Shown here in pieces: positions 49,420 to 58,474 of a stretch of 64,000 nt of DNA. The first letter of the stretch is position 1. Every line of letters begins with the position of its first letter. Source of the stretch: Oscillospiraceae bacterium (GTDB taxonomy: Bacteria; Bacillota; Clostridia; Oscillospirales; Ruminococcaceae); NCBI GenBank assembly GCA_015067145.1, contig SVNA01000009.1, positions 1 through 64,000 on the forward strand, written 5' to 3'. The notes beneath the pieces were generated by a model. It did not search any database. It was given only the letters and a program-made list of their open reading frames with translations, and had not been told where the DNA came from. The position numbers and the translations under genes are program-made.

Positions 49420-50817
49420 TTAAAACTCGATTTCCATAAGTCTTGCTGTTGCGATAATAAGGATTTCAAGGGCTTTCATAAAGCCTTTGATGTCATAGCC
49501 TTCCTCTGCACCGTGAACAGGACCGATAAAATCAGGGAAATAGTCTGTTTCGCTTGCAGATGGTTCAATGCCGAATGCTGCTGCTGCAGGGAAATGACGT
49601 GCGTATGTGCCGCCGCCGATTGTATATGCATCTTCATTTCTGCCTGTTGCATCGTTGTATGCAGAGAGAAGTGCCTGGATTGGTGCGGAGTTTTTGTCCA
49701 CATAAAATGGTTTTACTGTATGAATATTCTTTGTTGTACCGCCAACAGAAGCCAGTTTTTCTGCGAGGATTTTTTCGATTTCCTCACCTGTGATGGATGT
49801 TGGATAGCGGCAGTTGAAGTTCTGCACAAAGCATCCGTCTTCAATCTTCATCATACCGCCGATAAATGTGAGAGGTTCAAAGATGCCGTCGTCGGAAGCA
49901 ACGCCCATACCTTCACCGTAGTTTGTTGCGTGGAGGTCACGGAGCATATTGAAATATTTTTCTTCATCTGCTGTTAAAAGACCGTTATCAAGGCAATAAT
50001 TAACAAGCATACCGATTGCATTCTTTGTACCTTCTGGCATAGCAGCATGGCCGCCGATGCCAAAAGCTTTCATTGTTGCTGTTTCGCCGTCAACTGTGAT
50101 TTCAATGCCGTCAGCTTCAGGAAGTGCTTTGCCCTGATGTTTAACTGTGATGGATGCACGGTCAGGAATAACGTTGGAAGCCACACCTGCTGTGAAATCC
50201 ACAACGTTGCCGTTTTCGATTTTTGCACTTACAAGGTCACCTGATGCCTGACCTTTTTCGCCGCAGCATACAGGGAAGTTTGCATCAGGAGTGAACGCAA
50301 ACACAGGTGCAGGATAGTTTTCAAGGTAGTAATCAAGGTCACGCATACCTGTTTCCTCTTCGCAGCCGAAAAGTGCACGGAGAGTATAAGGCAGTTTTTC
50401 GTAGTTGTCTTTGAAGAATTTGAGCACATACATTGAGAGAACAGCAGGGCCTTTGTCGTCGCATACGCCGCGGCCGATAAGCCAGCCGTCAACTTCACGC
50501 ACTACAAACGGGTCGCCTTTCCAGCCGTTGCCCTCCGGAACAACGTCAAGATGAGCGATGGAAGCGATGTATTCTTCCTTTTCGCCTTTAACCTCTGCAT
50601 AGCCCATATAGCCTTCGCAGTCTTTTGTATCAAGACCGAGACGGCGGCTCATTTCAAGGGCAAGGTCCAGACATTCGCGGTTTTCTTTGCCGAATGGTGC
50701 ATTTTCTTCTGCCGGTCCAAGCAGGCTTCTGATAGCACAGATATCTTTGATGTCCTGAACGATATTTCTTTCGTTTTCCTTTACAAATTCTATAACTTTA
50801 TTGCGAAAATTTTCCAT
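49420..50817 (-). CDS. M20 family dipeptidase, PepV-like
   Basis: SIAHLDVVPEGNGW, GRGVCDDKGPAV, GGGTYARHFPAAAAFG; start trimmed to MENFRNK. Confidence 0.92.
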   Translation of the reverse strand: MENFRNKVIEFVKENERNIVQDIKDICAIRSLLGPAEENAPFGKENRECLDLALEMSRRLGLDTKDCEGYMGYAEVKGEKEEYIASIAHLDVVPEGNGWKGDPFVVREVDGWLIGRGVCDDKGPAVLSMYVLKFFKDNYEKLPYTLRALFGCEEETGMRDLDYYLENYPAPVFAFTPDANFPVCCGEKGQASGDLVSAKIENGNVVDFTAGVASNVIPDRASITVKHQGKALPEADGIEITVDGETATMKAFGIGGHAAMPEGTKNAIGMLVNYCLDNGLLTADEEKYFNMLRDLHATNYGEGMGVASDDGIFEPLTFIGGMMKIEDGCFVQNFNCRYPTSITGEEIEKILAEKLASVGGTTKNIHTVKPFYVDKNSAPIQALLSAYNDATGRNEDAYTIGGGTYARHFPAAAAFGIEPSASETDYFPDFIGPVHGAEEGYDIKGFMKALEILIIATARLMEIEF

Positions 50818-50958
50818 AAACGTTTCTCCTTTTGCAGAAAATTTATATTTTGCTATTTTATAGTATAATATGAAACTGTCATAATTACAACATAAAACAT
50901 TTGTATTATATAACAAGATATGATATCATTATGGCGATAAAACCGAAAGGAAATATAT

Positions 50959-51309
50959 ATGAAAAAACTTTTAAATATAAATACAATCCTCATCGGCATT
51001 GTACTTGTTGCGGGTATTGCAGGTATGCTGTTTATAAACGCAAACAAAACCAGCGGCAGCAAGGCGATTGTGGATATAAACTTTGAAGGTAAACAGGAAA
51101 GGGTGGAAATTGACCTTTCCGTTGACGAAACACACCATATCCAGACCAATCTGCCTGTAACCCTTGTGGTTGAAAACGGCGAAATCTGGTTTACAGACAG
51201 CCAGTGCCCAGACCATCTTTGTGAGGGCTTTGGCAAAATAAGCTATGACGGAGAAAGTGCATCCTGCCTGCCTGCAGGGGTTATTGTTGTAGTAAGCGAA
51301 GGGAATTAG
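50959..51309 (+). CDS. NusG domain II-containing protein
   Basis: N-terminal TM; VENGEIWFTDSQCPDHLC pattern. Confidence 0.85.
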   Translation: MKKLLNINTILIGIVLVAGIAGMLFINANKTSGSKAIVDINFEGKQERVEIDLSVDETHHIQTNLPVTLVVENGEIWFTDSQCPDHLCEGFGKISYDGESASCLPAGVIVVVSEGN

Positions 51310-51312
51310 ACT

Positions 51313-52266
51313 ATGAAAGCTGTACGCCTTGTAATAATTGCAGTATTGAGTGTAAGTATGATTGCTGTGGGTATATTTACCGTAGTACAGCTTTCTTCCG
51401 GAAAACCTGATGACAGTTCATCTCAGGTTGTTTCCGAAAGCACAGACTCCTCTGACCTGCTGCTGAATGCACAAAGCGAAGATATTCAGACTGGTGCTCC
51501 TGTTGCAGATGAAACAGAGACAGACGAAACCGGAAACAGCAAGGATGCTGTTAAAATTACTTTGGGTGATATAGAAAGCAAGGATATCTCCGCCCTCAGC
51601 AGTGATGCTGTTACCTGGGGACCCGGCGTAAGCTTCAATGATGACAACCAACCAACTGCCTGTGTTTCCCTGCATGAAAAATACGGAAATCTGGGTGCGG
51701 TTTTTCTCCATGATGACAGCAGAATTTATCTCACCTTTGACCTTGGATATGAATCGGGATATACAAACGATATTCTCGACACATTAAAGGAAAACAATGT
51801 GAAAGCCACCTTTTTTGTGACAGGCAGCTATACCAGAAATCAGGAAGAAATTATAAAACGCATTATCGCCGAGGGACACACAGTGGGCAACCACAGCGAC
51901 ACCCATCCTGATATGACTGCAATCTCTGAAAGTGATGCCGCTAAAGAAATTACATCCGTACACGACATCGTAAAGGAAAAATACGGCTACGAAACATATC
52001 TGTTCCGCTTCCCTGCAGGTACTTTCAGCGAAAAAACGCTGGCTATTGCCGCAGAAAACGGCCACCACAGCGTGTTCTGGTCCTTTGCTTACAACGACTG
52101 GGACAACGCAAACCAGCCCGATGTAACCGAAGCCCTGCAGAAAACAAGCGACCGTCTGCATCCCGGTGCTGTTTATCTGCTGCATCCGATGGAAACAAAC
52201 AGCATAATTCTCGGCGATTTAATCAGAGCCGCAAAGGAAAAAGGCTATGAAATCGGCATAATGTAA
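51313..52266 (+). CDS. Polysaccharide deacetylase family protein (PdaA-like)
   Basis: LTFDLGYESGYT, GNHSDTHPDMT, FRFPAGTFSEK, LLHPMETN. Confidence 0.9.
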   Translation: MKAVRLVIIAVLSVSMIAVGIFTVVQLSSGKPDDSSSQVVSESTDSSDLLLNAQSEDIQTGAPVADETETDETGNSKDAVKITLGDIESKDISALSSDAVTWGPGVSFNDDNQPTACVSLHEKYGNLGAVFLHDDSRIYLTFDLGYESGYTNDILDTLKENNVKATFFVTGSYTRNQEEIIKRIIAEGHTVGNHSDTHPDMTAISESDAAKEITSVHDIVKEKYGYETYLFRFPAGTFSEKTLAIAAENGHHSVFWSFAYNDWDNANQPDVTEALQKTSDRLHPGAVYLLHPMETNSIILGDLIRAAKEKGYEIGIM

Positions 52267-52271
52267 CTAAA

Positions 52272-52318
52272 ATACCCGAGCGGATATAAAACATTATCCG
52301 TGCGGGTATTTTTTTGTT
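52272..52318 (+). terminator. Intrinsic terminator after the deacetylase gene
   Basis: AAATACCCGAGCGGATA...TATCCGTGCGGGTATTTTTTT. Confidence 0.75.
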
Positions 52319-52408
52319 GCGATATTTTTATACACCTGCTTTCTGTTGCAAAATACTGCTGCATAGTGTTAATATATTATATAATCTCTCTTTAAAAGGA
52401 GACTTATC

Positions 52409-53827
52409 ATGAAGAAGAAAAAACTGGCAAAAATTATACTGCTTGCTATGCCGCTTATTCTTGGTATGACAGGCTACTTTATTGTAGACGGGCGTCCCTT
52501 TCTGCAATCTTTGTACATTTCCATAAAGCTTTACGGATTTGGTGCAGAAGAAACACCGCCTAATACAATTATAGAAATCGCCCGATGGGTAGGTCCTGTT
52601 GCAACTGCCAGCACCATAGTTGCCGTTGTAGCACTACTTCGCAGAGGCATACACAATATTATTGCAAATATCGGTGGTAACAGCACTGCTGTATATGGTC
52701 CCGACAAGCTAAAAGACAATATGCTGAAACAGCTGGGCAAAAAAGGCATAGACGGCAGAGACAAATTTGTTGAAGCCGACAACTATATTTTGCTGGACAG
52801 TGAAGATAAAAACCTTGCATTTTATGAAAAGCACCGCAAAAAACTGGTGAACAATGAAGTTTTTGCCAAAAGCGACTCACTTTCAGCACAGTGGGCATCT
52901 GAACACAATCTGCACCTGTTCTGCCCCGAGGAGATTGCAGCCTCTGTTTTCTGGAAAGAACACTGTATCTATCCTCTTTCCAGACAGTGTGACCACAAAA
53001 TGAAAATTGCTGTTCTGGGCTTTGACAAGCTTGGCAGAGAACTGATTTTATCTGCATTGCAGAGCAACATCTTTTCCTCTGTTCAGCAGCTTAGCTATCA
53101 CATCTGGGGTGATGCTGACGGCTTTCTGAATATCCACCATCAGCTTTCACAGATTGAGGACAACATTGTTTTTCATTATAAAAACTGGTATGAAGAAATT
53201 GGTTTCCTAAATCAGTGCAATATGATTATCGTCACTGCTCAGGATAATCAGTCCGACCTTGTCAGAAAGCTGCTGCTTGCCACAGACTGTAAAAAAATAT
53301 ATCTTTTCAGTGCTGCCGACTGTAATATACGTCTTATCGAAAACAGCGACAGAATTACACCTTTCGACTGGACCAAAACTGCTTTCTGTGCAAAAAATAT
53401 CCTTGAAAACGAACTTTTTGAAAAGGCAAAACTGTTAAATCTGCGTTATAAAAATCTCTATAATAACGTAGAAGAAAACAGCAAAAACAAGGAACTGTGC
53501 TGGCAGAAGCTCAACACCTTTACCCGTTATTCCAATATCAGTGCCGCAGATTTTTACGATATAATGAAATATATCCTCATCTGCGAAAACCAGCCTGCAG
53601 ATATTGAGCAGCTGCCCGAAGACTGGGTTGACCGGCTTGCAAACCTTGAACATATACGCTGGTGCAGATATCATTATCTGAACAACTGGAAATACGGCAA
53701 AGTGGAAAACGGCACAAAGGATGTTAAAAACCGCATTCACGCAGACCTTGTTCCTTACGATACACTTTCTGACAGCGAAAAAGAAAAAGACAAAGAAAAT
53801 ATCCGTATTCTTTTCTCCCTCGGATAA
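52409..53827 (+). CDS. Membrane protein with channel-like N-terminus, TrkA-N/Rossmann-like regions and C-terminal RyR domain
   Basis: N-terminal TM-loop-TM; KIAVLGFDKLGREL Rossmann motif; C-terminal LEHIRWCRYHYLNNWKYG...IHADLVPYDTLSDSEKEKDKENI matches RyR pattern. Confidence 0.78.
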   Translation: MKKKKLAKIILLAMPLILGMTGYFIVDGRPFLQSLYISIKLYGFGAEETPPNTIIEIARWVGPVATASTIVAVVALLRRGIHNIIANIGGNSTAVYGPDKLKDNMLKQLGKKGIDGRDKFVEADNYILLDSEDKNLAFYEKHRKKLVNNEVFAKSDSLSAQWASEHNLHLFCPEEIAASVFWKEHCIYPLSRQCDHKMKIAVLGFDKLGRELILSALQSNIFSSVQQLSYHIWGDADGFLNIHHQLSQIEDNIVFHYKNWYEEIGFLNQCNMIIVTAQDNQSDLVRKLLLATDCKKIYLFSAADCNIRLIENSDRITPFDWTKTAFCAKNILENELFEKAKLLNLRYKNLYNNVEENSKNKELCWQKLNTFTRYSNISAADFYDIMKYILICENQPADIEQLPEDWVDRLANLEHIRWCRYHYLNNWKYGKVENGTKDVKNRIHADLVPYDTLSDSEKEKDKENIRILFSLG

Positions 53828-53877
53828 TTTTGTACATTCGTCACTTACCTTTTCTGATATATCAAGGAGGTTTTTCC

Positions 53878-54252
53878 ATGATTTTTGATAAACTGAACGG
53901 TCAGAAGACCAAAAAAGACCTTTTTCTGCTTTGCAACAAATGCCGCAAATTTCTTTCTGAACAGCTGGAAAAGGAAGACTTTCGTGGTTTTTCAGTGCAT
54001 TTTAAAAATATAGTAAATGGCTGGAGTATAGACCAATGCGGTCTGCGTATAGTAAAAAGCTATAAGGGCGAAGGCTATTTCTGTCTTGAAATCTTCGGCA
54101 CCTTCCCTGACGGTTCGGGCTATGAGATGAAAAATATACTTTTACAGGAAACAAAAGATAAACTTAAAGAGTATCTTGCAAGGGATGAAATGGCCGATGA
54201 AATGATTGAAACCTTTGGCAACTTCAGCGAAAGTATTGAAGACAAGCTGTAA
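53878..54252 (+). CDS. Hypothetical protein downstream of the RyR-domain gene
   Basis: AAGGAGG upstream of MIFDKLNGQKTKKDLF; no family recognised. Confidence 0.7.
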   Translation: MIFDKLNGQKTKKDLFLLCNKCRKFLSEQLEKEDFRGFSVHFKNIVNGWSIDQCGLRIVKSYKGEGYFCLEIFGTFPDGSGYEMKNILLQETKDKLKEYLARDEMADEMIETFGNFSESIEDKL

Positions 54253-54262
54253 TTACAATTTT

Positions 54263-54310
54263 ATAAAAAACAAAAACCGTATGGGCACAAATTGTTCCAT
54301 ACGGTTATTT
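54263..54310. terminator. Intrinsic terminator, probably bidirectional
   Basis: AAAACCGTATGG...CCATACGGTTATTTTTT. Confidence 0.8.
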
Positions 54311-54321
54311 TTTTATCTGTT

Positions 54322-55038
54322 TTACAGTGCAAAACCGCCGTCAACGGTGATAAGCTGGCCTGTGATGAATTTTGCCTTATCGCTTAGCAGAAATTCCACT
54401 GTATCTGCCACATCCTGCACTGTGCCAATGCGGCCAAGAGGTGTTTCAACTGCAAGTGCCTGCAGATCTTCTTCGCTGAAACAGTTGAGCATATCAGTTT
54501 TTATAACACCGGGACATACTGCATTTACTCGGATACCGCTTGGTGCCAGTTCCTGTGCGAGAGCTTTTGTGAAAGCGTTTATACCACCCTTTGTTGCAGA
54601 ATAAACTGCCTCGCAGCTTGCTCCGTTGTTGCCCCAGATTGATGAGATATTCACAATGCTGCCGGAGTGCTGTTTTACCATTATATCCACTGCCTGCTGA
54701 CATACAAATATTGTGCCGCCCAGGTTTATATTTACCAGCTTTATGATATCCTCTTCCTTCATATCCTGCAGCAGACCAACCCAGGAAACACCTGCACAGT
54801 TCACAACACAGTCAAGAGATTTGAAGCTGTCCTTTATATGTGCAAAAAGTGCCGCAACATCGCTGTAATCCGCCACATTGCACCTGGTATAGATTATTCC
54901 GTGAAGTTTTGAAATTGTATCAAGACCGTCACTGGTAGAATTGTATGTGCCGATAACAGTATAGCCTTTTTCAGCTAAGGTTATGGCAATCTGACGGCCG
55001 ATGCCTTTGCTTGCACCTGTAACAAGAGCTGTTTTCAT
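54322..55038 (-). CDS. SDR family oxidoreductase (possibly EF-P 5-aminopentanone reductase, YmfI-like)
   Basis: ALVTGASKGIGRQIA, NCAGVS, YSATKGGINAFTKALAQEL; start trimmed to MKTALVTG. Confidence 0.9.
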   Translation of the reverse strand: MKTALVTGASKGIGRQIAITLAEKGYTVIGTYNSTSDGLDTISKLHGIIYTRCNVADYSDVAALFAHIKDSFKSLDCVVNCAGVSWVGLLQDMKEEDIIKLVNINLGGTIFVCQQAVDIMVKQHSGSIVNISSIWGNNGASCEAVYSATKGGINAFTKALAQELAPSGIRVNAVCPGVIKTDMLNCFSEEDLQALAVETPLGRIGTVQDVADTVEFLLSDKAKFITGQLITVDGGFAL

Positions 55039-55103
55039 AGTGTAAAAATCCAATCTTTATTCTTATAAGAATATTTTACTATATATATAATCATTTTTCA
55101 ACA

Positions 55104-55142
55104 AAACAAAAGGCAGGGATATCCCTGCCCTTGATTGTTTTA
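55104..55142 (-). terminator. Intrinsic terminator of proS
   Basis: AAGGGCAGGGATATCCCTGCCTTTTGTTTT on minus strand. Confidence 0.75.
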
Positions 55143-55151
55143 TTATGAATA

Positions 55152-56609
55152 CTAGTAAGCTTTGCCCCAGACAACAACTGTTTCGGTTTCTTTGCCGCAG
55201 ATTGGGCAAACACCTTTTTTAATACCCTGTTCGCCAAATGGCATACATCTGGATGAGAGGCCTGCTTTTTCTTTCATTGCTTCTTCACATTCTGCACTGC
55301 CGCACCAGTGAGATTTGATAAAGCCGTCGTTTTTGTCAGCCTGTGCAATGATATCTTCCAGTTTTTCAAGCTCAACTGTTCTTGTCACGAGATTTTCTTT
55401 TGCACGTGCGTAGAGAGCATCTGCGTATTCTTTGAACACTCTTTCAAGTTCTGCTTCCAGATTGTTGAGAGATACAAAGATTTTTTCACGTGTGTCACGG
55501 CGAACAAGAACACACTGGTTCTTTTCGATATCTTTTGGACCGATTTCAAGGCGGATTGGCACACCTTTCATTTCGTACTCTGCAAATTTCCAGCCTGGCT
55601 GGTTGTCGCTGTCGTCAAGTTTTACACGATAGAGATTTTTGAGGCGTTCTTTAAGTTCGTATGCTTTGTCAAGAACACCTTCCTTGTGCTGTGCAACAGG
55701 GATGATAACAAGCTGGTGTGGTGCGAGAGCCGGTGGGAGAACAAGACCTTCGTCGTCACCGTGGCACATGATGATAGCACCTACGATACGTGTGGACATA
55801 CCCCAGGAAGTCTGATGTGGGTATGAACGGCCATTGTTTCTGTCTGCAAATGTGATGTCAAATGCACGTGCAAAACCGTCGCCGAAATAGTGGCTTGTAC
55901 CACTCTGAAGAGCTTTGCCGTCGTGCATCATAGCTTCAACTGTGTATGTTGCTTCTGCACCTGCAAATTTTTCGCTGTCTGTCTTTTTACCTTTGATAAC
56001 AGGAATCATTGCTTCTTCTTCAAGGAAAGCAGCGTATGTGTCAAGCTGCTGGAGAGTTTCTCTCTGTGCTTCTTCTGCTGTTTCATGAAGTGTATGACCT
56101 TCCTGCCACCAGAATTCACGGCTGCGGAGGAATGGACGTGTTGTTTTTTCCCATCTTACAACGCTGCCCCACTGGTTGTAGAGGAATGGAAGCTGACGGT
56201 AGGACTGAAGCACGTTTTTCCAGTGTTCACAGAAAAGAACTTCAGATGTTGGACGTACGCACATACGTTCTTCCAGTTTTTCTTTGCCGCCGTATGTTAC
56301 CCATGCAACTTCCGGTGCAAATCCGTTTACATGGTCTTTTTCCTTCTGAAGCAGACTTTCAGGAATGAGAAGCGGAAGTGCCATATTTACATGGTCTGTT
56401 TCCTTGAAACGTCTGTCCAGGCATTTCTGGATATTTTCCCAGATTGCATAGCCGTATGGACGCACATAAACAAAACCTTTAGCTGTGGAATAGTCTACGA
56501 GCTCTGCTTTAAGGCAGATGTCAGTATACCACTGTGCGAAATCTTCGTCACGGCTGGTAATACTTTTAACCAATTTGTTGTCTTTTGCCATTTTATTTTC
56601 CTCTTTCAT
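55152..56609 (-). CDS. proS: Proline--tRNA ligase, archaeal/eukaryotic-like (type 3)
   Basis: RSREFWWQEGHT motif 2, C-terminal CMPFGEQGIKKGVCPICGKETETVVVWGKAY; ATG at 56591 is an alternative start. Confidence 0.94.
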   Translation of the reverse strand: MKEENKMAKDNKLVKSITSRDEDFAQWYTDICLKAELVDYSTAKGFVYVRPYGYAIWENIQKCLDRRFKETDHVNMALPLLIPESLLQKEKDHVNGFAPEVAWVTYGGKEKLEERMCVRPTSEVLFCEHWKNVLQSYRQLPFLYNQWGSVVRWEKTTRPFLRSREFWWQEGHTLHETAEEAQRETLQQLDTYAAFLEEEAMIPVIKGKKTDSEKFAGAEATYTVEAMMHDGKALQSGTSHYFGDGFARAFDITFADRNNGRSYPHQTSWGMSTRIVGAIIMCHGDDEGLVLPPALAPHQLVIIPVAQHKEGVLDKAYELKERLKNLYRVKLDDSDNQPGWKFAEYEMKGVPIRLEIGPKDIEKNQCVLVRRDTREKIFVSLNNLEAELERVFKEYADALYARAKENLVTRTVELEKLEDIIAQADKNDGFIKSHWCGSAECEEAMKEKAGLSSRCMPFGEQGIKKGVCPICGKETETVVVWGKAY

Positions 56610-56663
56610 AAAATTTGCCCCTTATAACGATGATAAGGGGCAAACTGAATTATTCTCTAAAAA

Positions 56664-56891
56664 TTACTTGTTTTCTTCGATAAATTTAACAAGGTCGCCC
56701 ACTACTTTGATATCGTCGATTGCTTCATCGGGAACTTCCACGCTAAATTCGTCTTCAATAGACATAACAATATCTACGAAATCAAGGCTGTCAGCATCGA
56801 AATCGTCTCTGATGTTGGATTCCATTGTAATGAGTTCTTCGCTGATTTCAAGCTGTTCTGAGATAATTTCTCTCAATTTTTCAAAAACCAT
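56664..56891 (-). CDS. acpP: Acyl carrier protein
   Basis: DDFDADSLDFVDIVM phosphopantetheine site. Confidence 0.97.
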   Translation of the reverse strand: MVFEKLREIISEQLEISEELITMESNIRDDFDADSLDFVDIVMSIEDEFSVEVPDEAIDDIKVVGDLVKFIEENK

Positions 56892-56988
56892 AGTAGTTCT
56901 CCTTATGTTTTATGCAGATATCTCTGCTTATTATACTTACATATACACTTATAATTTATAACTTTTATGTTATATTGTCAAGGTATTT

Positions 56989-57990
56989 TTATCTGTAATC
57001 TATATTGAGGTTTGCCATACCGTTAAGATTTACATCACCAATGTTGCCGGACAGATATTCATAATATCCCTGTGCCGCAATCATCGCACCGTTGTCGCCG
57101 CAGAGGGAAATTTCTGGGCATACAAAGCGTTTGCCCTTTGCCTTTTCTTCGATAAGCTCCCTGAGGCGTCTGTTTGCCGCAACACCGCCTGCGATTGCAA
57201 GGGTGTCAAAGCCGAATTCCTCTGCCGCATTTACAAGGTTGTCGGATAATATCTGACTGATTTTTTCCTCAAAGCTTGCCGCAAGGCTGTTAATGTCGGT
57301 TTCTTCACCTTTCATATTATTGATGTTGAAGATGTTGATAACCGCTGTTTTAAGCCCCGAAAAACTTACATCATATTTGTTTTCTGTGTGAGGTGTAGGC
57401 AGCTTGTATTTTGTTTTATCGCCGCTCTGGGCCGCTTTGGATACTGCAGGTCCGCCCGGATAGCCAAGACCTAAAGTACGGCTTACCTTGTCAAAGGCTT
57501 CGCCCGCTGCGTCGTCGATAGTTCTACCGATTACACGGAATTTTGTGTAGTCCTCCACTGCAACAATATGGCTGTGACCGCCCGATGCCACAAGGCAGAT
57601 GAACGGCGGTTTAAGGTCCTTATGGGTGAGATACAGTGCCGCAATATGTCCGCGTATATGATGTGTTGGCACGATCGGCTTGCCACTGGCAAAGGAAAGT
57701 CCCTTTGCAAAATTTACGCCAACAAGCAGTGCACCGATAAGCCCCGGGGCAAAGGTGCAGGCGATGGCGTCGATATCATCCACCGTGCAGTTCGCCTCGT
57801 CAAAGCATTTCTGCACCACTTCGCTGACTGCATCAATATGTCTGCGGGAAGCAATTTCAGGCACAACACCACCGTAAAGGCCGTGTTCTTCCGCCTGTGA
57901 ATATACAATATTGGAAATTATTTCTCTGCCATCCTTTACGATGGAAGCCGCTGTTTCGTCACAGCTGGATTCGATACCCAATACTAACAT
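56989..57990 (-). CDS. tsaD: tRNA t6A transferase component TsaD
   Basis: GIESSCDETAASIV, HHIRGHIAALYL, LVASGGHSHIV. Confidence 0.97.
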   Translation of the reverse strand: MLVLGIESSCDETAASIVKDGREIISNIVYSQAEEHGLYGGVVPEIASRRHIDAVSEVVQKCFDEANCTVDDIDAIACTFAPGLIGALLVGVNFAKGLSFASGKPIVPTHHIRGHIAALYLTHKDLKPPFICLVASGGHSHIVAVEDYTKFRVIGRTIDDAAGEAFDKVSRTLGLGYPGGPAVSKAAQSGDKTKYKLPTPHTENKYDVSFSGLKTAVINIFNINNMKGEETDINSLAASFEEKISQILSDNLVNAAEEFGFDTLAIAGGVAANRRLRELIEEKAKGKRFVCPEISLCGDNGAMIAAQGYYEYLSGNIGDVNLNGMANLNIDYR

Positions 57991-58051
57991 AGATTTTCCT
58001 CTGATTAATTATATAGATATAGCTGATTTTATAATTTTATTACCGATTATA

Positions 58052-58474
58052 TTATAAGTCAAGTTTATAGATAAGGGCAGCTTCCCTTGGGTTTGAGTAG
58101 AAGTTTTTTCTTGTGCCGATATGCTCAAATCCCAGTTTTTCATACAATGCGATGGCAGAAGCATTGCTCTCCCTTACTTCCAATACGCAGGGCAGTCCCA
58201 GCAGCTTTAATGTTTCTGCCAGCAGATATCCGCCATATCCTTTGCGTTTGTGGCCTTTGTCTGTGACGATGAACACCAGTTCTGCATCATCTGCAACAAG
58301 ATAGGAGACAAAAGCCACTACACCGTCTTCCCCTTCCAGCACAAAGCTTTTTATGCTGTCGTTGGAAAAGCTGTCCTCAAGGGCGGTTCTGCTCCAGCCG
58401 TCAGGCACATTTTCAAAAATATGTGCAACCGCTGCCACGTCCTTTTCTTCAAAGGGTCTAACCTTTCGCAACAT
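58052..58474 (-). CDS. rimI: Ribosomal-protein-alanine N-acetyltransferase
   Basis: GNAT fold: GHKRKGYGGYLLAE, EVRESNASAIALYEKLGFEHIGTRKNFY. Confidence 0.92.
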   Translation of the reverse strand: MLRKVRPFEEKDVAAVAHIFENVPDGWSRTALEDSFSNDSIKSFVLEGEDGVVAFVSYLVADDAELVFIVTDKGHKRKGYGGYLLAETLKLLGLPCVLEVRESNASAIALYEKLGFEHIGTRKNFYSNPREAALIYKLDL

